Origin: Prolixibacteraceae bacterium
GTDB taxonomy: Bacteria > Bacteroidota > Bacteroidia > Bacteroidales > Prolixibacteraceae
NCBI GenBank assembly: GCA_019163175.1
Contig: JAFLKN010000030.1
Span: forward strand, 1 to 64,000
Length of the DNA stretch: 64,000 nucleotides
Direction of reading: 5' to 3'
Both the position numbers and the translations under genes were made by a program. Numbering within the stretch: position 1 is the first letter of the stretch; the number at the start of each line of letters is the position of its first letter. The notes under the pieces were generated by a model. It was not told where the DNA came from, did no database searches, and saw only the letters and a list, made by a program, of their open reading frames with translations. This document shows, piece by piece, positions 52,991 through 61,101 of the stretch.

Positions 52991-52998
52991 TATTTTTG
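52991..52998 (+). promoter_or_regulatory. Probable -7 box of the MBL-fold gene
   Basis: TATTTTTG is a perfect TAnnTTTG match 22 bp before the ATG at 53021. A weak TTA element lies near 52980. Confidence 0.42.
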
Positions 52999-53020
52999 TC
53001 CCAATTAAAATTTCAGACCC

Positions 53021-53845
53021 ATGCAATTACACCCAATATATGCCGGAAACTTTAGCTGCGATGGAGGCTCGCTGTTCAGCGTTATCCCCAAGGCCATGTG
53101 GAGCAAAGTTTATCCGGCTGACGAAAATAATGTGACCAAACTAAGCCTGCGCTGTTTGTTGGCTGATTTAGGTAAGCAAAAAATCCTGATAGAGGCCGGA
53201 GTTGGAAATCACTATCCGGAGAAAGTACGTAAAAATAGCGGGCACGAAGATACCGACGCGATTGAAAAATCGTTGGCTGAAAAAGGCTATCGTGCCGAAG
53301 ATATTACCGATGTACTTTTCACCCACCTGCATTGGGACCACTGCAATGGCGCTGTGCTCAACGAAAATGGAAAACTCAAACTTCAGTTTCCGAATGCCAC
53401 ACACTGGTGCAGCCGGAAGCAATGGGAACATTCTAAAATCTCGAACATCCGTGAGCGGGCTGCTTACTATCCTGAAATTCTGAACTTTCTGAAAACCGAG
53501 GGAAATATGCAGTTGGTTAACGGAGAATGTGAACTGTTTCCCGGAATTTCAGTCCGCATGTTCGATGGGCACACACCCGGACAAATGATTCCCTTCATTA
53601 AGTATGAAGCGAAAACCTACGTTTACATGTCAGATTTAATTCCCACGGCAGCCAATATTCCGATTGTGTGGCTGGCTTCGTACGATTTATATCCGGTGAC
53701 TGCGCTGGAAGAAAAAGAAATCTTCCTGAAAGAAGTAGCAGAAAAGGAATACATTCTCTTTTTTGAACACGACTTTTACACCGAATGTGCCACGGTTGAA
53801 TGGGGAGAAAAAGGTCCGAAGGTGAAAGAAAGGTTAAGGTTTTAG
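53021..53845 (+). CDS. Metallo-beta-lactamase-fold hydrolase
   Basis: The 274-residue cytoplasmic protein has the metal motif TDVLFTHLHWDHCNGA (HxHxDH), a following His in FDGHTPGQM and a final His in LFFEHDFYTE. The active site is therefore complete for a binuclear hydrolase. Family members cleave thioesters, lactones, phosphodiesters or similar bonds; the length and motifs fit the lactonase/glyoxalase II-like branch, without a firm substrate. It is a single gene that ends 2 bp before the end of a convergent lipoprotein gene. Confidence 0.9.
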   Translation: MQLHPIYAGNFSCDGGSLFSVIPKAMWSKVYPADENNVTKLSLRCLLADLGKQKILIEAGVGNHYPEKVRKNSGHEDTDAIEKSLAEKGYRAEDITDVLFTHLHWDHCNGAVLNENGKLKLQFPNATHWCSRKQWEHSKISNIRERAAYYPEILNFLKTEGNMQLVNGECELFPGISVRMFDGHTPGQMIPFIKYEAKTYVYMSDLIPTAANIPIVWLASYDLYPVTALEEKEIFLKEVAEKEYILFFEHDFYTECATVEWGEKGPKVKERLRF

Positions 53846-53847
53846 CG

Positions 53848-54261
53848 CTATTCAACCAATTCCAGCTCAATATATCCCCATTGCGGAACATTCAGTTTTA
53901 AGGTTTTCCCTTCAATATCGAATGAAGTAACTCTCGAAATTGTCAATGCCAGCTTTTCGGAGAATTTACTGTCACAACAAGCTTCGGTGCAGGCTGGCGA
54001 TACTATTAAAAGCTGGTTGTCGTTGCCTGAAGTAAAAGCTCCGCCGCAATTATTAATGTCCAACTTCAAACTGTAAGTCCCATCTTTTCTAAAAGTCACC
54101 AGAATGGGTTTGTTCTCGTTTTTTGGATAAGCAACCGATTCAAGCGACATAAAATTTTTTGCCTCCCAAGTCTGGCAAAGGTTGTTTATTGAATCTTCAT
54201 CTTCCTTACAGGAAGTCAGAGTTAAAAGTAGAATCAGGATGGACAGAAATGATGTTTTCAT
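53848..54261 (-). CDS. Small lipoprotein, lipocalin-like
   Basis: The 137-residue product has a lipoprotein signal ending LTLTSCKED. The mature domain starts LCQTWEAKNF and continues with alternating strands (LVTFRKDGTYSLKLDIN), a pattern of the lipocalin-like/META-type lipoproteins common in Bacteroidota. Four Cys residues in the middle (NNCGG, PACTEACC) could form disulphides or bind a metal. The function is unknown. It follows the LytTR gene by 62 bp on the same strand. Confidence 0.72.
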   Translation of the reverse strand: MKTSFLSILILLLTLTSCKEDEDSINNLCQTWEAKNFMSLESVAYPKNENKPILVTFRKDGTYSLKLDINNCGGAFTSGNDNQLLIVSPACTEACCDSKFSEKLALTISRVTSFDIEGKTLKLNVPQWGYIELELVE

Positions 54262-54323
54262 ACATAGATTTTCTTAAAGATGCAAAATGTTGAGGTAAAG
54301 TTGCGTTCAAAATCCATTATTTT

Positions 54324-55091
54324 TCAGCTGTTTAGCCAATTCTTAAAATCGGAAACACGTTCGCGGCTGACAAGCACATCGGTTTCAGGATCCGGACGAA
54401 GCTGCAATTTTAGCCGATTGTTGAAATAGGTATGTATTTTCTCTATCGCCTCAGGCCTGACAATAAATTTTCGGTTGATCCTATAAAACATTTTGGGATC
54501 GAACATTTGCTCAATTTCGTCAAGTGAATAATCAACAGGCAAACGGTTTTTGGCAAAGGTAACCGCCCAGCACATGCCCTCGTTAAATAAAAAGTAAGCA
54601 ATATCTTCCGTATTTACCTGCTTCAACTGTTCTCCAATCTTAACAAGTAGCCTTTTTTTATACTGACTATTTTGAATTAGCCGCGAATAAACCTGGTCGT
54701 AAATCTGTTCGGGATTAAAAGTTCTCTTCTTCCCTTGTTTCCTGAACTTTTCGAATGCCAGCTTTAATTCCTGAAAATCGATTGGTTTAAGTAGATAGTC
54801 AATACTGTTCACCTTAAAAGCCTGAACAGCATATTCGTTATAGGCAGTGGTAAAAATTACCGGGATATCCTGGCTGATTTGCTTAAAGAGCTCAAAGCAA
54901 GAGCCATCCGAAAGCTGAATATCCATTAAAAGCAGGTCAGGTTCCGGATGATTGTTAAGCCATTCCACTCCTTGTTTTACTGATTCCATGATCCCCTGTA
55001 TTTCAACGGAAGAGTCATAGCGGTTGATCAGGTTCACCAGGTGTTCAGCCGATAGGCTTTCATCTTCAAATATCAATAGTTTTAAGCTCAC
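54324..55091 (-). CDS. LytTR-family response regulator (partner of the adjacent kinase)
   Basis: The 255-residue protein has a receiver domain with LIFEDESLS and phospho-acceptor Asp57 in LLLMDIQLSDGS. The C-terminal LytTR domain includes DIAYFLFNEGMCWAVTF and FYRINRKFIVRPEAI. The start overlaps the kinase gene by 26 bp, so translation is coupled and the pairing is near certain. It closes the six-gene run that starts with the START-domain gene. It may regulate that run or a distant locus. Confidence 0.92.
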   Translation of the reverse strand: MSLKLLIFEDESLSAEHLVNLINRYDSSVEIQGIMESVKQGVEWLNNHPEPDLLLMDIQLSDGSCFELFKQISQDIPVIFTTAYNEYAVQAFKVNSIDYLLKPIDFQELKLAFEKFRKQGKKRTFNPEQIYDQVYSRLIQNSQYKKRLLVKIGEQLKQVNTEDIAYFLFNEGMCWAVTFAKNRLPVDYSLDEIEQMFDPKMFYRINRKFIVRPEAIEKIHTYFNNRLKLQLRPDPETDVLVSRERVSDFKNWLNS

Positions 55092-56154
55092 TTTTTTCGA
55101 GTTTAGGTAGTTTTACACAAAAAGTCAATGATGTTTCCTGAATCTCAATTGCTTTGTCCGAGATCAATTCATAGCGCTTACGGATGTTTTCAAGGCCAAT
55201 TCCTGATGATCCTTCAATTAGTTCCCGGCGATCTAAATTATTTAGTACCCTGACATAATTGTCTTCTTCAGAAATTCTTACCAGTAAGGGTTTTTCTTTA
55301 GAAAATCGATTGTGTTTGATGACATTTTCGGCCAGTAGTTGCAATGAGTTTTTTGGAATATAAGTGTATTTTCGGCTTTCGTCGCTAATTTCAATGATAA
55401 AACGGATACTATCGTTGTGCCTCATAGTCATTAAAAAAATGTACGCATTCAGAAATTCGAGTTCCTGTTCGAGAGGTACTACAGTCTGATCTTTACCATC
55501 GAGAATGTAACGATACATTTTCGACAGTTGTGCGATGTATGAGGCCGATAAATCTGCATCTTTATAGACCAGCGAAGTCAATACGCTCAAACTGTTAAAG
55601 AAAAAATGAGGTTCAATCTGATGTTTCAGTGCCTCAAACTGCGAACGGATATTCTCTTTTTGTAAACGTTCTGCCGTTAACTCAGCATCCTGCCAACTTT
55701 TGAAATAGTAAATAAATGAATTAAACCCGAGAATGAGCATAAAAAGAATGAACATCATTATTGTAAAATCCCTGTCAAGCAAATGATAATCGGGCCAGGC
55801 ACTTTCCAGATTAAAGCAGACAAAGAAAAGCCGATAGTACACTTCACCATAGAGGGTTGAAAAAGCAATACCATAAATAACTAACATCAAACCCAAAACC
55901 ACAAAACGAAGGTTTTGTCTAAAATGCTTGCCAAGTTTTTTATACGTTGACTGGGTTAAGGCGATTCCTGTTACCCAAATGATTAAACCATAAACCACAA
56001 AAAATAAATGAAATAAGATTCCCCTTTCGTTATACTCCAAAATGGATTCAAATGAACGGTCGTAAAACTTAAACAGGTAATGCATCAAGTTCAACACCAC
56101 AAACATTGAAATGTATTTTACCAATACATTGGGGAATCTTTTTAACTGCTTCAT
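55066..56154 (-). CDS. LytS-family sensor histidine kinase
   Basis: The 362-residue product has about four membrane helices in the first 155 residues. The His_kinase domain has the phospho-His in ALKHQIEPHFFFNSLSVLTSL, where canonical members read NPHFLFN. The ATPase part has LLAENVIKHNRFS and GIGLENIRKRYEL. It overlaps the LytTR gene at its 3' end. The epimerase gene lies 40 bp upstream, so kinase expression may depend on the lipid or envelope genes. The signal is unknown. Confidence 0.9.
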   Translation of the reverse strand: MKQLKRFPNVLVKYISMFVVLNLMHYLFKFYDRSFESILEYNERGILFHLFFVVYGLIIWVTGIALTQSTYKKLGKHFRQNLRFVVLGLMLVIYGIAFSTLYGEVYYRLFFVCFNLESAWPDYHLLDRDFTIMMFILFMLILGFNSFIYYFKSWQDAELTAERLQKENIRSQFEALKHQIEPHFFFNSLSVLTSLVYKDADLSASYIAQLSKMYRYILDGKDQTVVPLEQELEFLNAYIFLMTMRHNDSIRFIIEISDESRKYTYIPKNSLQLLAENVIKHNRFSKEKPLLVRISEEDNYVRVLNNLDRRELIEGSSGIGLENIRKRYELISDKAIEIQETSLTFCVKLPKLEKSELKTIDI

Positions 56155-56194
56155 ACTGGTTGTTTTCTACGAAAGTACAAAAAAAGATTCCTTT

Positions 56195-57175
56195 TCACAG
56201 GTAACCATACTGGCTAAACCATTCCATCGCATCTTCTATTGCCTGCGAAACAGGTGTTTGCGCTAAATTCAGGTTCTGCACTGCTTTTTGTGATGAATAA
56301 TAATTGTCGGTACAAAGCAGCTGGGCATTCACCGAGTTCAGCTTAGCGGGTTTTCCTGAAAGGTTTTCATATAAACTGCCCAAATTTCCGGCCAGACGAA
56401 TCGCTGCACGAGGTATCCGCGCCAGCCTTTGGGGATGGCCGTGGACCAAGCGCAATTTTTCAAAGAACTCGCGATAGCTAAGATTTTCTCCTGCCAGTAA
56501 ATAACATTCGCCTGGGATTCCCAACGAAATAGCATTCGCGATACCACGGGCCACATCGGCCACATGCACAAAATTTTTACCTCCCGGCGGATAAATCATC
56601 ATCTTCTTTTGCTGCGCCATAAGGATAATCTGGCCCGAACTGGGTTTCGCATCGTATTTCCCCAGCATAAATGTTGGGTTTACCACTACTGTCGGAAGCC
56701 CACTTCTGCGAAATTCACCCAACACTAGTTCTTGCGCCACTTGTTTGCTCAGCATATAGCCTGATTTCCCTTTCATACTGAAAGGCGATTCTTCGGTGCC
56801 GGGATTTGCTTTGGTTCCCGAATCGAACGCATTGGCCGAACTTACAAAAATGAACTTTTCAATTCCCCTGCGAACGGCTTCGTCCAAAAGCAATTGGGTG
56901 ACATCGACATTTGTTTTTTTGTAAGCTTCGTAGTTTGTTGGCCATTGACTGGTGTTTGCTGCAGCATGAACAACTGCTTCGCAGCCTGCAAAAGCTTTTC
57001 GAATATCAGCAGTGTTCGTAATTTCACCTTTTAAAAGCTCCACATCTACATGCTTAAGAGCAAGTAAGTTGCTGTTCTCACGAACCATTCCGCGCACTTC
57101 ATATCCTGAATAGAGCAATTCACGAACCAGATTGCTTGCCAAAAGTCCGTTTGCTCCGGTGACTAGTACTTTCAT
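56195..57175 (-). CDS. NAD-dependent epimerase/dehydratase (extended SDR)
   Basis: About 326 residues from MKVLVTGANGLLASNLV. The Rossmann motif GANGLLA is a TGxxGxxG variant, and the catalytic Tyr-Lys pair is in SGYMLSKQVAQ. The architecture resembles extended SDRs such as 3-beta-hydroxysteroid dehydrogenase/dihydroflavonol reductase types, which act on lipids, sterols or sugar nucleotides. The ORF-track start 18 codons earlier lies before the Rossmann strand and is rejected. It follows the second SDR gene by 31 bp and precedes the kinase gene by 40 bp. Confidence 0.9.
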   Translation of the reverse strand: MKVLVTGANGLLASNLVRELLYSGYEVRGMVRENSNLLALKHVDVELLKGEITNTADIRKAFAGCEAVVHAAANTSQWPTNYEAYKKTNVDVTQLLLDEAVRRGIEKFIFVSSANAFDSGTKANPGTEESPFSMKGKSGYMLSKQVAQELVLGEFRRSGLPTVVVNPTFMLGKYDAKPSSGQIILMAQQKKMMIYPPGGKNFVHVADVARGIANAISLGIPGECYLLAGENLSYREFFEKLRLVHGHPQRLARIPRAAIRLAGNLGSLYENLSGKPAKLNSVNAQLLCTDNYYSSQKAVQNLNLAQTPVSQAIEDAMEWFSQYGYL

Positions 57176-57206
57176 TTTCCTGAGTTTAAATGTTAGTTGA
57201 AGTTGA

Positions 57207-58001
57207 TTACTGTAGTTCTCGCTGAACAACCCGGACGCTAAGCGAAAGCTTTATTCCGGAAGGAATAAGGTTCATCAGGAAAACATTAATTTGATTCAGA
57301 AAGCCGGGAATAATCACAGCTTTACCTTTAATTAGATTCTTCACCGAAATTCGGGCTATGGATGATGCAGAGACAAGCGCAAGTTGCCCGAGTTTTCCTT
57401 GTTTCAGTATTCGGCTTGTTACATCTGCATTGGTCATGATCGGACCGGGGTTAACCACGCTCACTTTAATATTTGTGTTCCGAAGTTCAGCTTTTAAACC
57501 GCGGGTGAAGTGGTAAATGAATGCCTTTGATGCCGGATAAACAGTTTTATAGGGAAGTGGAGAGAATGCTGCCATGCTCGACACATTCAAGATGTATGCT
57601 TTTCGGTGCATCTTAAGTTCAGGAATCAATAGCCTGGTAATTAACGTAGTAGCCCGAATATTGAGTTGAATAAGCCGGTCGAGGTATTCGGTTGGTGTCG
57701 TTTCGAATGAACGTGTTCCACCGATACCGGCATTGTTGATAAGTACATTTACCGAAAAATTGGCAACGACCCATTCAGTCAGTCGCTCTACCTGTTTCAT
57801 ATCTGTCAGATCAGCTTCGTAATGGAAAGCAGAAACCTGATAATTCTCGGACAGATTAAAGCATAATTCGGGCAGGTTTTCGCCCGGAAGAGAAACCAGG
57901 ATCAGATTCATTTTCCTGCGGGCACATTCAATGGCAAGTTCTTTTCCTAGTCCAGTGCTTGCTCCGGTAATTAAAGTGTATAGACATTGTTTTGTTTTCA
58001 T
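57207..58001 (-). CDS. Short-chain dehydrogenase/reductase
   Basis: About 264 residues from MKTKQCLYTLITGAST; the 27-codon extension upstream is not family-like. Classical SDR motifs are complete: TGASTGLGKELA for cofactor binding, NVLINNAGIGG, the Ser in LNVSSMAAFSPL, and YPASK with the catalytic Tyr and Lys. It is probably NADP-dependent on a carbonyl or hydroxyl of a lipid or small metabolite. It is 13 bp downstream of the DUF2062 gene and in the same operon as START-domain and epimerase genes. Confidence 0.92.
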   Translation of the reverse strand: MKTKQCLYTLITGASTGLGKELAIECARRKMNLILVSLPGENLPELCFNLSENYQVSAFHYEADLTDMKQVERLTEWVVANFSVNVLINNAGIGGTRSFETTPTEYLDRLIQLNIRATTLITRLLIPELKMHRKAYILNVSSMAAFSPLPYKTVYPASKAFIYHFTRGLKAELRNTNIKVSVVNPGPIMTNADVTSRILKQGKLGQLALVSASSIARISVKNLIKGKAVIIPGFLNQINVFLMNLIPSGIKLSLSVRVVQRELQ

Positions 58002-58014
58002 GGCTGTTTTGTTT

Positions 58015-58476
58015 TTAGTTTCTGTATTTCTTAATGGTACGATAAGTAAGTTGATAAGCGAAAAAGGCAAATGGAATTCCAAGTATAAGACCTCCTATGG
58101 CCAAAGTCATCAGAACTTCAGAGCTATTCAGGAAAAGTTCTTTTAAGAAGTTGAAGGTGAGCTCTTCAGGAAACGTAAAAGGATGACTGCAACCTGTAAT
58201 TTGTTTGCCAACCAGATAATTTAGCCCGAAGAAGAAAGGAGCTGTTAGCGGATTGATGTTGAATACCCCGATTCCGGCAGCCAGTTTGTTCCACTTGAAA
58301 AACGAGGCAATAGCTACTGCAATGAAGGCTTTTACACCAACCAAAGGCATCATCCCGATGAAAATACCAAGTGAATAACCACTGGCAATATTCTTAGGAT
58401 CACCTTCCATTTTCCGGATTAGATTGCCAACACTAAACTTGCTGGCAAACCATCCTTTTACTGACTTTGCATTCAT
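58015..58476 (-). CDS. DUF2062 membrane protein
   Basis: The 153-residue product has the DUF2062 pattern: MEGDPKNIASGYSLGIFIGMMPLVGVKAFIA, followed by NINPLTAPFFFGLNYLVG, and two or three membrane helices. The biochemical role of the family is unknown; in some genomes it neighbours glycosyltransferases or lipid enzymes. Its start overlaps the stop of the START-domain gene by 4 bp (ATGA), showing translational coupling. Confidence 0.88.
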   Translation of the reverse strand: MNAKSVKGWFASKFSVGNLIRKMEGDPKNIASGYSLGIFIGMMPLVGVKAFIAVAIASFFKWNKLAAGIGVFNINPLTAPFFFGLNYLVGKQITGCSHPFTFPEELTFNFLKELFLNSSEVLMTLAIGGLILGIPFAFFAYQLTYRTIKKYRN

Positions 58477-59237
58477 GAATTCTCTGCCAGTTGTTTCACA
58501 TTTACCACGCAGTTTTTCAGTTCTCCAAAAACAAACGGATCGGTCATCCAGCGAGGTAAAAAGGGTTTGGTTTTCGAAAACATGTAATACCGAATGCGGG
58601 TGTGATTGTTATCGGTTGGTGTAAATTCCCATTGCCCGTCGAAATGCGAAAGTCTCCTGTATTTTTCTTCTTCAGGTAAATAATCTGGCACACCGGAGAT
58701 TCCAATCGTGACCGTCTGGGTTGCTGCATTTACCTTCATTTCATTTCGTGTAACAAGATCGAACCGTAGGGCAGGTAGAAAATCGAATTTGGAATAAGCA
58801 TACCATTCCTGCTCAGAACTCTGCTTCAGGACTTTGTATTCATCGGCAATCGACAACCATTTGGTTCCGTACTTTTCGTCACGAATAATTTGAGATAATT
58901 CTTCTGGTTTTGCGGCTACAACCAGCTCAGCATAGAGTTCTCGGGCTTTTCGGCCAGGTTCAGCTTCTATCCATCGCTGGTAAATATAAACCTCATCCTC
59001 ATGCTTGCATAATTCCCAATTACTGGATTCAGAAGATGCTTCAACAGTTTTTTCTTCAGATGCTTCTTCAAAAGAATCATTGTTTAATTCTAGATAAGAA
59101 TCTTCAGTTATTACTGTCTGCATTTCGGCAGTTACTTCAACCGGATTTCCGGCAAATTCAATTTTTGCTGCTTTTTCGGCATGTGCATGTCCGAAATGAC
59201 GTAGGAGCAACACTAATAAAATAATCATGGCTTTCAT
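58473..59237 (-). CDS. Secreted START-domain (lipid-binding) protein
   Basis: About 254 residues from MKAMIILLVLLLRHFGHAHA, a signal peptide. The START-like fold (PF01852 or SRPBCC type) covers about residues 70-250: NWELCKHEDEVYIYQRWIE, then DEYKVLKQSSEQEWYAY, and WEFTPTDNNHTRIRYYMFSKT. START domains enclose a hydrophobic ligand. An acidic, Glu-rich region (residues 45-70) precedes it. It is the first gene of the operon with DUF2062 and two SDR enzymes, so it may carry or present a lipid to them. The ligand is unknown. Confidence 0.82.
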   Translation of the reverse strand: MKAMIILLVLLLRHFGHAHAEKAAKIEFAGNPVEVTAEMQTVITEDSYLELNNDSFEEASEEKTVEASSESSNWELCKHEDEVYIYQRWIEAEPGRKARELYAELVVAAKPEELSQIIRDEKYGTKWLSIADEYKVLKQSSEQEWYAYSKFDFLPALRFDLVTRNEMKVNAATQTVTIGISGVPDYLPEEEKYRRLSHFDGQWEFTPTDNNHTRIRYYMFSKTKPFLPRWMTDPFVFGELKNCVVNVKQLAENS

Positions 59238-59726
59238 TGTTTTTTGTTTACTGAATAAAATTGTTTCAGCAAAGCAAATCACAATTAATTGGTCTTTAAA
59301 GCGATAAAAAATGAACCGTAGTTCGGATTATTTGAAGTGTTGTATTTTGGGGTTGAGTTGTAAAAAGGAATTGAGAAAAATGTGGAATTTCAGGATATTT
59401 GTTTTTAATCCATTAAAATCACAATTCTTGATTTCCTGAAAGAAGGTTGAAAGATTTTCCGGTTCAGATAGATTAAATCAATCCCCACTTTCCAGCATAT
59501 TGCACTGTATCAGTCTTATTAGTTACATTCTGTTAATAATCTGTTGACACTGCAAAATCATTTCAGGCAGGCGAAATCAATGATAAAACTGGGCTTCCTG
59601 AGAAAAAATTTGACCGGATTTTAGTTCCAAATCTGAGTTATAAAATTGAGTTTTGAACCAAGCTAAAAAAAACTGACTGGGTGACTTGAAGTCACCCAGT
59701 CAGTAAAATTATATGCGAATATTCGA
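59238..59726. other. Intergenic region with hexokinase terminator
   Basis: This 489-bp AT-rich stretch has no ORF with coding character on either strand. The only clear element is the hairpin at 59665-59704. I see no tRNA or repeat in it. Confidence 0.6.
59665..59704 (-). terminator. Terminator of the hexokinase gene
   Basis: The arms actgactgggtgac and gtcacccagtcagt form a perfect 14-bp stem with a 5-nt loop, followed on the minus strand by a run of eight T. Confidence 0.85.
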
Positions 59727-60926
59727 TTACGACAATACCGACATTGCAGCGCCGATCAGGTTAGCGTTTTCAATACGCGAAATTGCAACAGTAGATTCGA
59801 TACCAGCTTCAGCTAGCAATTCTTTCAAAGTTGCATTTACGATATCAACATAAGCGGCATTGTTGGTTTTTACCTTACTCCAGAATAAACTTCCTTCTGC
59901 CAAAACCTGAACGGTTTTCACCGATGGATAAGCCGAATTCAGGTTTAAAACCAAACCGGCGATTGATCCGGCAACCAGTTTTGCTGAACGTTCGTAAATC
60001 TGGAAAGCGGTTTCAACATATTCGGCTTTGTAATCGGCCGGATTGTTCATCATGCGGCTCAATGCTGCTGCGTCGAGGCTTTCGTCAAAGCCATCGTTCG
60101 GATAAACAGCACGGAAAACGCGACCGAGGTACATACCCGAAATCGACTTTTCGAAACGCTGAAATCCCTTATTGTCGGACTCTTCATCCACTTTGGCATC
60201 AAAAGCGGTAAGGTGTGGTGGATTGTGGTTTCCTGATTCGAGGTTAACCGGAGTTTCGCCGCTCCAACCTTCCATTCCGGCGATTTTCGGAATATAGTCG
60301 GATGGGAAGAAAGTAGCCATGTTGGTTCCAGTTCCAACGATCAGGCCAATGTAAGCATCGTAGCCAGGATTGGCCAAACCTGCAAATAAGCTGGTGATGG
60401 TATCGTTTACCACAGCAATTTTACCGTTGAACCCGGCATTCAAAGTATCGTTCAGGTATTTTACCATTGGTGCCCCAATTGGTTTTCCGGCCATTCCCGG
60501 AATATTTACGCCTTTTGTCCAAACAATCAGTTCGGCATCGCCATTTAGCATGGGTTGTGCCGGATAGGAGAAACAATATCCGATTGACGAGTCAGCCGGT
60601 AGATTAAGCTGTTTGATGACTTCTGCTTCGGAGTTGTACAGATCTGTTTCTGTAAATCCGTCGTTTTTCATTTCGGTAATGTTCTTTTCGGCCAAACCGG
60701 TAATGGTTGTTTCCTGATCGACTGAAATAACGGCAGCCCGGAAATTGGTCCCGCCCAAATCGAAAACAGTAGCCTGACCTTTGATCCCATCTTTCTTAGG
60801 ATGAATATAGGTTGGTAAACATTTGATTTCAGTTCCGTCAGTCTGAAGTCCGGTTTCAATTTTTTGACGCAAGTCGTTGGCAATGTCGAGCAATTGGCTC
60901 GTTGTTAAAGCAAATGGATTACTCAT
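59727..60926 (-). CDS. Hexokinase of the eukaryotic-like (HK_1/HK_2) family
   Basis: The 399-residue cytoplasmic enzyme phosphorylates glucose and related hexoses with ATP. Motifs are VFDLGGTNFRAAVIS (phosphate loop), FSYPAQPMLNGDAELIVWTKG (sugar-binding side), AVVNDTITSLFAG (catalytic Asp region), and IGLIVGTGTNM. This arrangement is that of the larger eukaryotic-type hexokinases, found in Bacteroidota, in contrast to the smaller ROK or Glk kinases of other bacteria. It is a single gene with a perfect terminator. It would feed sugars from the polysaccharide locus into glycolysis. Confidence 0.93.
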   Translation of the reverse strand: MSNPFALTTSQLLDIANDLRQKIETGLQTDGTEIKCLPTYIHPKKDGIKGQATVFDLGGTNFRAAVISVDQETTITGLAEKNITEMKNDGFTETDLYNSEAEVIKQLNLPADSSIGYCFSYPAQPMLNGDAELIVWTKGVNIPGMAGKPIGAPMVKYLNDTLNAGFNGKIAVVNDTITSLFAGLANPGYDAYIGLIVGTGTNMATFFPSDYIPKIAGMEGWSGETPVNLESGNHNPPHLTAFDAKVDEESDNKGFQRFEKSISGMYLGRVFRAVYPNDGFDESLDAAALSRMMNNPADYKAEYVETAFQIYERSAKLVAGSIAGLVLNLNSAYPSVKTVQVLAEGSLFWSKVKTNNAAYVDIVNATLKELLAEAGIESTVAISRIENANLIGAAMSVLS

Positions 60927-61101
60927 GTTATATGTATTAGGTTTAATGAACGTTTATGATCGGATAAAAATAGAAAATCCTCCTGCAACTGCAAAAGGAT
61001 TTTCGGGTAGTAAAAGAAGTTTTATGAGGATTCGTATCGCGCCATATTTTCAAAATGAGTCAATATGTTGCAGTAAGGATATTCAATAGAGTTATATTTG
61101 A

